From an uncultured Clostridia bacterium (GTDB taxonomy: Bacteria; Bacillota; Clostridia; Christensenellales; Aristaeellaceae): a stretch of 48,999 bases of DNA. Shown here in pieces: positions 8,142 through 15,169 of this stretch; position 1 is the stretch's first letter; each line of letters opens with the position of its first letter. The notes beneath the pieces are model-generated. The model saw only the letters and a program-made list of their open reading frames with translations. It made no database searches and was not told the origin of the DNA. The stretch lies in contig CAKUKE010000016.1 of NCBI GenBank assembly GCA_934662505.1, forward strand, positions 1 through 48,999, in the 5' to 3' direction. Position numbers and translations under genes: made by a program.

Positions 8142-10301
8142 ATGGACGAGTGGAAACTGTCTGGAAGTGAACGGAGCCTGCTGAAGGAAATGCGTCATTA
8201 CCGCGACCCGCAGGCCACGCTTAAACGGCTGCTTTCTGAGCAGGACATAGACGAAGCACCGTCCTGCATACAGGATCTGATCAACCGCGGCGATCGCTCC
8301 ATGCCCGGCCTTTCTCAGGCGCAGGAAAATGAGCGTTTTGATCTCACGCCCGGAAAATGGGCGCGGCGGGAGGCGGCGGCAGTCGCCTCCTTCGAGCGGG
8401 CAAAAAAAGAGCTTCGCGGCGTATGCAACATGGCGGAAATGCCGGCGGTATGGGGTATCGCCAACATCCTGCAGTTGATGGGCGGTTATGACCACCGGGA
8501 TGAAAACCAGCATGCGCTGCTGACCGGCGCGGCGCTGTGGATCATGGATCAGGCGTACGCACAGGACAAGCTGGAGGAATTGCTGTCCTTGCTGCCGGAG
8601 CACATCACCCCCATGCCGCTGTGCGAAGGCGCCGAAAAACCATTTTCCACCATGCCGCTTATGCAGCATCCCCTTTACCAGACGGCGGACATCTGGCATC
8701 TGGTACGCCTGCTGGCAAACAGAAACGCCGAACTGGTGCGTCCGTCCATGGTTGCCTGTTCCGTCACAGACGAGTGGACGGTCAGCATGCAGCGCACGCC
8801 GACCGAGGGGCACCCCCAGCGGCAGGCCTTTGAAGCGATCATGAAGCTGATAGATCCGGACGCCGCCGCGTGTGCAGCAGCGCGGTTTGAGGAAAAGGTG
8901 TGGACGTTTACGCGCCTTGCCCTCGGCGCCAACCAGCGCATGGAAGATAAGCTGAACAGCCTTCAGCGCCATGTTGACGTGCTGGAAAGCAAGTTAGGGC
9001 GCAACGCGTACGCCGGCAGCGGCATGCGCGCCCCCGTCCGCATGCCGGAAAACTGGGCGCTGCCCGGCAAAACGACCCCCGCGCAGGAGCGGCTTCAGGA
9101 AGAACTGGCGGCAGCGCGGGCAAAAGCCGAAGCCTTTTTCGAAACGATCGGCGGCTTCCGGACAGTGCTTGCTCTGCCGAACGATCGGGAACGCTGTCTG
9201 AAGCAGCTCAAAGACGACTTGCCGCAGGACACCTGCGAACAGCTGCTGCACTTCAGTGTAGAAGACCCATACGAGACCTGCTTTGCCGTTCTTTACCTGC
9301 TGGACGCCGGCAGCGATGTGCCGTGGATATACTACGGCGCGCTGGCCGTCACCTATACGGCGCTGGATCAGCTGCCGTTTGCTTATAGCCCGCTGGATGA
9401 CGAAACGGACGAGCCCCGCATTTCAGAAGACCTGCCGGCGCTGTATGATTACCGCTACCCCTGTCACGGCAAGTTTGAAGGGGAAACGGACTCAGACGGC
9501 GAGTCCATCGACCGTTCCATCGGACTCAATCTGGCGCACCTTCTCTACGGCTATACCGGCACGGTCTGGCCGCGCTATACCGATCACGCTCCCCTGCCGG
9601 ACGAACTGAGAAGCGCCCTTTTGCAAGCGTCGCAGGACGGCTGCGATGTATTCAGCCTGCTGCTCTCCCCCCTGCACGCCGGAAAATATGAAAAGTTAAC
9701 CTTTTCCGAGGCGGAGCTGATGGGCATGGATCCCCCGGAAGAAACGGCCGAGCCGGATGAAACGGCAGACCAGCTGGAGCACCTGTCTGCGCAATGCCGT
9801 CAGCAGCAGCGCGAGATCGAAATGCTTCGCGCAGCCTGCCGTCAGAATGAGCAGCAGCTCAAGACACTGCATGCAGAGAAAGCACAGCAGGAAGCGGTTT
9901 CCGAGCGGTTCCGGCTGGAGCTTGCCGAGCTGCGCGAGCGTGTGTATTGCAGTCAGAGCGGTCAGCCCGCAGCCGAGACGCCTGCAGCGGAGGAGGTCGT
10001 CTTCCCGCTTCACACGGCCGGTCGGATTGTTGCCTTTGGCGGTCACCCCGCATGGCTGAACGCCATCCGTCCCCTTTTGCCCGACGTGCGCTTTATCGCT
10101 CCCAACCGTCTGCCGGACGAACAGCTGATCCGCAACGCAGACGCCGTGTGGCTGCAGTGCAATTGCATGTCCCATTCTGATTTTTTCAAAATCGTCCGCA
10201 CGGCGACCAGCGCCAATATCCCCCTTCACTATTTCGGCACGGCCAGCGCCGAGCAGTGCGCCCGGCAGTTAGCGGGCACAGAAGCGGACTTCAAAGCCTG
10301 A
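8142..10301 (+). CDS. large coiled-coil protein with DUF2325-like C-terminus, BREX-embedded
   Basis: This is a 719-aa soluble protein. Residues about 545-602 form a heptad-rich coiled coil. The last part (about 625-712) resembles DUF2325: a strand then GGH (VAFGGHPAW), a run of acidic/hydrophobic strands, an NADAVWLQCNCMSH segment matching the family's aDavv-t-c-vsH pattern, and a final IPLHYFGTAS strand. The N-terminal 540 residues are helical and unassigned. The start ATG at 8142 follows GGAGGAAGT. The gene sits between brxC and pglX where type 1 BREX normally has none. DUF2325 proteins are poorly understood, and a nucleotide- or ligand-sensing role would be a guess. Confidence 0.75.
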   Translation: MDEWKLSGSERSLLKEMRHYRDPQATLKRLLSEQDIDEAPSCIQDLINRGDRSMPGLSQAQENERFDLTPGKWARREAAAVASFERAKKELRGVCNMAEMPAVWGIANILQLMGGYDHRDENQHALLTGAALWIMDQAYAQDKLEELLSLLPEHITPMPLCEGAEKPFSTMPLMQHPLYQTADIWHLVRLLANRNAELVRPSMVACSVTDEWTVSMQRTPTEGHPQRQAFEAIMKLIDPDAAACAAARFEEKVWTFTRLALGANQRMEDKLNSLQRHVDVLESKLGRNAYAGSGMRAPVRMPENWALPGKTTPAQERLQEELAAARAKAEAFFETIGGFRTVLALPNDRERCLKQLKDDLPQDTCEQLLHFSVEDPYETCFAVLYLLDAGSDVPWIYYGALAVTYTALDQLPFAYSPLDDETDEPRISEDLPALYDYRYPCHGKFEGETDSDGESIDRSIGLNLAHLLYGYTGTVWPRYTDHAPLPDELRSALLQASQDGCDVFSLLLSPLHAGKYEKLTFSEAELMGMDPPEETAEPDETADQLEHLSAQCRQQQREIEMLRAACRQNEQQLKTLHAEKAQQEAVSERFRLELAELRERVYCSQSGQPAAETPAAEEVVFPLHTAGRIVAFGGHPAWLNAIRPLLPDVRFIAPNRLPDEQLIRNADAVWLQCNCMSHSDFFKIVRTATSANIPLHYFGTASAEQCARQLAGTEADFKA

Positions 10302-10388
10302 CGTTCCGCTCCCTCTGCGCCATCGCAGACGCATTTTCCCCGTGCAAAAGCGACTTGGAAAGCCCACCATTGAAAGGAGAAGGTCAAC

Positions 10389-10484
10389 ATGTTCGACTAC
10401 AGTCGCATCGATTTCATCGACCCCGCGTTCCTCAACCAGTATTTCGACCCGACGAAGGACGGCGCCGCCGCATGCGCCCACTGA
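10389..10484 (+). pseudogene. 31-codon ORF, possible truncated gene start
   Basis: An ATG preceded by a very good GAAAGGAGAAGG site opens a 31-codon frame beginning MFDYSRIDFIDPAFLNQYF and ending in a low-complexity GAAACAH. The first 24 residues look like a genuine protein start, then the frame changes character and stops. About 110 bp without coding signal follow before pglX. It may be the stub of a deleted BREX-linked gene or a real small protein or leader peptide. Confidence 0.4.
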
Positions 10485-10598
10485 AAGCGCGCTTCCGCCG
10501 GGTGCACCGTACCCCTGACGCATTTCATGGATGCCTTCGGTTCGCCGCCGCGCCACCCCTGATGCACACGTTCATAAACGATAAAGGAGCGTTCCCCC

Positions 10599-13148
10599 AT
10601 GAACAAAAGCGATCTGAAAAACTTTGCCATCGGCGCTCGTCTGGCGCTGCTCCAGCGGGTGACCGACCGCGCCGCGCTGTACGGCGTGACGGAGGAGGCG
10701 GCGGCCGCCCATGCCCTTGCGCCCTCGGCGGATTTTCACAAGATAGACGGTACCGTCATGACCGCGGCGGAGACCGCCCAGCGCAGCGCCCTGATCGCCC
10801 GTGTGTATCAGATCGGCTTCCGCCCCGCCATGGAGGAAGCGGCCTACATCTGGTTCAACCGGCTGATCGCCATCAGATACATGCAGGAACACGCCCTGCT
10901 GCCCATCACCCAGCGCCCGCTGCCGGACGCTCCCGGCGCGCAGCCCCGGCTCATTTCAGAGGCGCAGGACGTATCCCTCCCCGGCGTGGACATGGGACGG
11001 GTACTGGACATGCTGGACGCCAACCGTACCGACGCGCTGTACAAATACCTGCTCATCGCCCTGTGCAACGCCCTGTCCGAGCCGCTGCCCGGCATGTTTG
11101 AAAAGATCAGCGACGCGACCGAGCTGCTCTTTCCCGACGGTCTGCTGCGGGCGGACTCCGTGCTGGGCGAAATGGCGCGGCTGGACGGGGACAGCTGGCA
11201 GGAGATTCAGGTGATCGGGTGGCTGTACCAGTATTACAACACCCAGCTCAAGGACGAGACCTTTGAACTGCTCAAAAAGAACGTGAAGATCACCAGAGAA
11301 CGCATCGGCGCGGCCACGCAGCTGTTCACGCCGGAATGGATTGTGCGCTATATGGTGGAAAACAGTCTGGGACGCCTGTGGCTGGAGGGGCACCCGAACG
11401 ACGCGCTGCGTTCAAAATGGCGCTATTACATGGACGAAGCCCCGCAGTCACCGGACGTGGCGGCACAGCTTGCGGCGCTGCGCCGCGGCTATGCCGCCCT
11501 CCAGCCGGAGCAATTGACCGTGCTGGACCCCTGCATGGGGTCGGCACACATTCTGGTATACGCCTTTGACGTGCTGATGGACATTTACCGTTCCGTCGGC
11601 TACACGGATCGGGACGCGGTGCAGAGCATCGTGCAGCACAACCTGTACGGGCTGGACATTGACGACCGCGCCGCCCAGCTGGCCTACTTTGCCCTGATGA
11701 TGCGCGCCTGCGACTATGACCGCCGCTTCCTCCGCCGGGGCGTGCAGCCCCACCTGTATGCCATCGCGGAAAGCGAACCGCTGGACGACGCCGCGCTGGC
11801 GGCCTTCGGCGCGGAGCGTTCCCTTGCCCGTCGGCTGCTGGACGCGTTCCGGGACGCCAAGGAATACGGCAGTCTGCTCCGCCCGGACTTCACCCCGGAG
11901 GAGCTGAACCGTCTCTCCGCCCGCATGGCGGACATGGAGACCGCCGCTCCCGACACCCTCCTGACCCTTGCCGATCATGCCCGCGCCGCGGCCGCCCTCC
12001 GTCCCCTGCTGACGCAGGCGCAGATCCTCACCCGGCAGTACGACGCGGTCATCACCAACCCGCCCTATATGGGCGGCAGCGGCATGAATGAAAAGCTGTC
12101 CCGCTTCGTCAAGGAGCATTACCCGGACAGCAAGAGCGACCTGTTCGCGTGCTTTATGGAATGGGGAAACAATATGGTGCACGTCAATGGACTTAATTGC
12201 ATGGTAACGATGCAAAGCTGGATGTTCCTGTCCAGTTTTGAAAGCATGCGGCGCCGCATCCTTCAAACCAAAGACATCACCTGTTTGATGCACATGGAAA
12301 ACATGGTGCTGGGAATTGCCTTTGGAACAGCCGTTTCCATTCTGCGAAATTCGCACATCGAAGGATATAAAGGAACATACAACCAGATCAAGCTGTGCGA
12401 CATTGAAAACGAAGCACCTCGGGCTTTCCCCATTCCGGGGAACCGCTTTGCACAGGTCAGTGCCCAGAACTTCTCAAAAATCCCCGGCGCACCTGTGGCG
12501 TATTGGGTGAGTGAAACTATTTTAAATGCATATGAAAAAGGGCTTGTTTTTGATTCAGTTGGGCACCCCAAAGTAGGAATGCAAACCTCAAATAATGATA
12601 AATACCTTCGAATGTGGTTTGAAATTAATTATTCCGAGTTTGTCTCTGGAAGCTCCAGAAAAAAATGGATTAAGTATATCAAGGGCGGAACGTATAGAAA
12701 ATGGTATGGGAATCTTTGCTATCTTTTGTTCTATAATGGGAATCCTCAGTTTATTCTTCAACAACCTAATGCGCGAGTCCAAGATGAATCGTTTTTGACT
12801 AAATATAAATGCACTTGGACTGATTTAACCTCTGGAGAGAATAGCTTCCGCATTGCTCCAAATGATTCTTTTAATGATATTTCAGGCCATTGCTTTTATC
12901 CGCAAAGAGACGATCAATTCTGGCTGCTTGGTTATTCCAATACTACCGTTTTTTCATCCATGCTAAAACTATTCAATTCAACAATGCATTGCCAAGTTGG
13001 TGATGTAGCGAAAGTTGTCACGCCCGAACTGTCCAGCGCACAAAAACAGATAATTGGATTGCTTGCGCAAGACAACGTGAATGCTTCAACAAAAGACTGG
13101 GATTCCTTTGAAACAAGCTGGGATTTCAAAAAACATCCGATGATTTAA
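10599..13148 (+). CDS. pglX: BREX adenine methyltransferase PglX, N-terminal part (split)
   Basis: PglX is the N6-adenine methyltransferase that marks host DNA in BREX. This ORF (849 aa) carries the SAM-binding LDPCMGSAH (residues 309-317) and catalytic NPPY (487-490), followed by a target-recognition region. The family is normally about 1180 aa. The protein stops right after WDSFETSWDFKKHPMI, a point where full-length PglX continues into RFNQLKANEEELN. That continuation is found intact at 14165-15154, and 849 plus 329 aa gives the expected length. From about 12510 on the DNA becomes clearly AT-rich, indicating an exchanged recognition domain. The start ATG at 10599 follows AAAGGAG. Whether the two parts reassemble is unknown. 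Confidence 0.92.
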   Translation: MNKSDLKNFAIGARLALLQRVTDRAALYGVTEEAAAAHALAPSADFHKIDGTVMTAAETAQRSALIARVYQIGFRPAMEEAAYIWFNRLIAIRYMQEHALLPITQRPLPDAPGAQPRLISEAQDVSLPGVDMGRVLDMLDANRTDALYKYLLIALCNALSEPLPGMFEKISDATELLFPDGLLRADSVLGEMARLDGDSWQEIQVIGWLYQYYNTQLKDETFELLKKNVKITRERIGAATQLFTPEWIVRYMVENSLGRLWLEGHPNDALRSKWRYYMDEAPQSPDVAAQLAALRRGYAALQPEQLTVLDPCMGSAHILVYAFDVLMDIYRSVGYTDRDAVQSIVQHNLYGLDIDDRAAQLAYFALMMRACDYDRRFLRRGVQPHLYAIAESEPLDDAALAAFGAERSLARRLLDAFRDAKEYGSLLRPDFTPEELNRLSARMADMETAAPDTLLTLADHARAAAALRPLLTQAQILTRQYDAVITNPPYMGGSGMNEKLSRFVKEHYPDSKSDLFACFMEWGNNMVHVNGLNCMVTMQSWMFLSSFESMRRRILQTKDITCLMHMENMVLGIAFGTAVSILRNSHIEGYKGTYNQIKLCDIENEAPRAFPIPGNRFAQVSAQNFSKIPGAPVAYWVSETILNAYEKGLVFDSVGHPKVGMQTSNNDKYLRMWFEINYSEFVSGSSRKKWIKYIKGGTYRKWYGNLCYLLFYNGNPQFILQQPNARVQDESFLTKYKCTWTDLTSGENSFRIAPNDSFNDISGHCFYPQRDDQFWLLGYSNTTVFSSMLKLFNSTMHCQVGDVAKVVTPELSSAQKQIIGLLAQDNVNASTKDWDSFETSWDFKKHPMI

Positions 13149-13158
13149 GGAAAAACAT

Positions 13159-13749
13159 ATGATGAAATGTATTTCTGGGACGTGCTCGAAAGAAAACAAA
13201 AACATGTCGCTGGCAGAAACATCTGCAATTATTCCTATTGATTGTGATATTGGAAAACTGCGAAGCTTGTTTTCCTATTTTCAATATCGTGCTCCCAATA
13301 TTGACTCAGTGCATAGCCCACTGCTTTCAGTCGAGAAGCATGAACAAGTTCTTGCAGAAATAGAAAAAACACATAATAGCAAAAATGGAGAGTACGTTTT
13401 TTGCTCCCATACCTCAAATACAGAGGATCAATTTTCAACGCAAGGACTATGGGGTGATTGGCTATGCAGTAAGTGTAAGCGCTTTGTTTGCAAAAGAATG
13501 TCCCAAACTGCTAAACGAGACAATTCACGCCGCGAAACAGACTTAGAGTGTTTGTTGAGACATATGCGCAATGCTCTTGCACACGGTCATGTTTTCATTA
13601 ATCATGAAGGAAATTACATATCGCTGTGCTTTGAAGATGAAAATGAAAAGCATCGCAAAACAGCACGTATCGTGTGTTCACAGGCAGACTTAATTAAATG
13701 GAGAAAGATACTTGAAAACGCCATCGAAGATGACAAAGCACACGGGTGA
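13159..13749 (+). CDS. HEPN-like protein inserted between pglX parts
   Basis: This 196-aa protein is encoded by AT-rich DNA unlike the flanking genes. The C-terminal part (about 126-190) contains LLRHMRNALAHGHV. In it Arg137-Asn-Ala-Leu-Ala-His142 fits the R-x4-H motif of HEPN-type RNases, followed by a strand-rich segment as in HEPN proteins of the pEK499_p136 type. A C-x2-C-x4-C cluster (103-111) might bind metal. The start lies 10 bp after the pglX stop with an AAGGAA site. HEPN proteins are frequent effectors in toxin-antitoxin and abortive-infection systems. An effector role here is inferred from motif and position. The partner would be the next gene. Confidence 0.7.
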   Translation: MMKCISGTCSKENKNMSLAETSAIIPIDCDIGKLRSLFSYFQYRAPNIDSVHSPLLSVEKHEQVLAEIEKTHNSKNGEYVFCSHTSNTEDQFSTQGLWGDWLCSKCKRFVCKRMSQTAKRDNSRRETDLECLLRHMRNALAHGHVFINHEGNYISLCFEDENEKHRKTARIVCSQADLIKWRKILENAIEDDKAHG

Positions 13750-13775
13750 TTTAACTTAAAAAAGGAGGAATGTTT

Positions 13776-14177
13776 ATGAGTATCTCTAAAATTCGAAAAG
13801 TCGAAAGCGATACATATATAAGGAAGGATAAGCATATTCCAGATTTGAATGAGACACTCAACTGGATTAGGGTTACATTTGATGTCGATCCCACGCAACC
13901 GTTCAGAGAATTTGTTGAAATGGTTTGTCTCAAAAATGAGAGAGGTGACAAATTAGATTATAACGATGGCAGTAAAAATGAACCATTACGCGGCCCTATC
14001 AATACGCCAATATTGAATTTGTGTTTTGATATGGATGATTGTCTGCTGTTGGATGGAGCCACATTCATTATTGTAATGAAAGACAGGTTCACGGGAGAAT
14101 TTGAAAAGCATAGTTTTGTTCTTTCTAATGATAAATGGATTGAAGGAGATGGAGGTTCAGCATCATGTCCCGCTTAA
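13776..14177 (+). CDS. unknown partner of the HEPN-like protein (133 aa)
   Basis: I do not recognise this 133-aa acidic protein. It appears strand-rich, with a DMDDCLLLDGATFIIVMKD core, and has no membrane segment. Of two ATGs (13770 and 13776) the second is 7 bp after GGAGG and is preferred. The DNA is AT-rich like the preceding gene, and the end overlaps the start of the downstream pglX part by 13 bp. That overlap implies translational coupling and a stable, selected arrangement. An antitoxin or regulator for the HEPN protein is the obvious guess from pairing, but nothing in the sequence proves it. Confidence 0.65.
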   Translation: MSISKIRKVESDTYIRKDKHIPDLNETLNWIRVTFDVDPTQPFREFVEMVCLKNERGDKLDYNDGSKNEPLRGPINTPILNLCFDMDDCLLLDGATFIIVMKDRFTGEFEKHSFVLSNDKWIEGDGGSASCPA

Positions 14178-15154
14178 TTTCCGACCGATACCGTGCCGTT
14201 CAGCAGGAATACCTTGACCGGTTCAATCAGCTGAAGGCGAATGAGGAAGAACTGAACCGCATTTTCATTGAGATCTACGGCCTACAGGACGAATTGACCC
14301 CCGAGGTGGCGGAGAAGGACGTGACGGTGTACCGCATCATCGACGCGCCGGACGGAGAGCAGCGGAAGATGGCCTACGTGCTGAGCATGCGGGACGAGAT
14401 CGTGAGCCTGCTGTCCTACATGGTGGGGTGCATGCTGGGGCGGTACAGCCCCTACGTGGACGGGCTGCTGTTCGCCGGCGGGGTATGGGATGAGGAAGCG
14501 ATCCGCGCCCGCATCGCCGAGGGGGCGAAAACGTGCCCCTTCTACGACCCGGCGCTGGGGCTGTTTCTCCCCGACCGGGACGGCATCATCCCCGTGACGG
14601 ATGATGAGTATTTCCCGGATGATATTGTGGCGCGGACGGCGGGATTTGTGAAGAAGGTATACGGCGCGGAAACGCTGGAGGAAAACCTGAAATTCATTGC
14701 CGCCGCGCTGGGCAGCCGGGGAGACACGCCCCGGGAGGCGATCCGTCATTATTTTCTCAACGATTTTTATGCCGATCACCTGAAAACCTATCAGAAGCGC
14801 CCCATTTACTGGCAGTTTGACGCCGGCAAACAGAACGGTTTCAAATGTCTGATGTACCTGCACCGTTACGACCGGGACACGGTGGGGCGGGTGCGCACGG
14901 ACTATGTGCACGAAATGCAGGAGCGGCTCTCCACCCAGCTTTCCGACGCGCGGAAAACGGCGGAGACCGGCGAGGGACGCGCCCGGATGAACGCGTCCAA
15001 ACGGGTGCAGAAGCTGGAAAAGCAGTTGGCGGAGGTGAACAAATACGAGGAGGTCATCCACCACTACGCGGACATGCGCATCCCGCTGGATCTGGACGAC
15101 GGCGTGAAGGTGAACTACGGCAAGCTTGGGGAGCTATTGACAAAAATCAAGTAA
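14165..15154 (+). CDS. pglX: BREX methyltransferase PglX, C-terminal part (split)
   Basis: This 329-aa protein is the C-terminal region of PglX, beginning within a dozen residues of the family's RFNQLKANEEELNRIFIEIYGLQDELTPEV block. It continues through LLSYMVGCMLGRYS, a YDPALGLFLPDRDGIIP segment and a helical C-terminus with a coiled-coil stretch (about 235-300). It lacks any methyltransferase motif. It has its own ATG with GGAGG upstream and overlaps the preceding gene by 13 bp, so it can be made as a separate chain. Composition returns abruptly to GC-rich at its start. Together with 10599-13148 it makes a complete PglX. Confidence 0.9.
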   Translation: MSRLISDRYRAVQQEYLDRFNQLKANEEELNRIFIEIYGLQDELTPEVAEKDVTVYRIIDAPDGEQRKMAYVLSMRDEIVSLLSYMVGCMLGRYSPYVDGLLFAGGVWDEEAIRARIAEGAKTCPFYDPALGLFLPDRDGIIPVTDDEYFPDDIVARTAGFVKKVYGAETLEENLKFIAAALGSRGDTPREAIRHYFLNDFYADHLKTYQKRPIYWQFDAGKQNGFKCLMYLHRYDRDTVGRVRTDYVHEMQERLSTQLSDARKTAETGEGRARMNASKRVQKLEKQLAEVNKYEEVIHHYADMRIPLDLDDGVKVNYGKLGELLTKIK

Positions 15155-15169
15155 AGGAACGACGGAAAA

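Noticed and set aside
13149..14164. Simple frameshift or nonsense mutation as cause of the pglX split
   Set aside because: About 1 kb with two intact genes of different composition separates the parts, and the downstream part has its own start and binding site.
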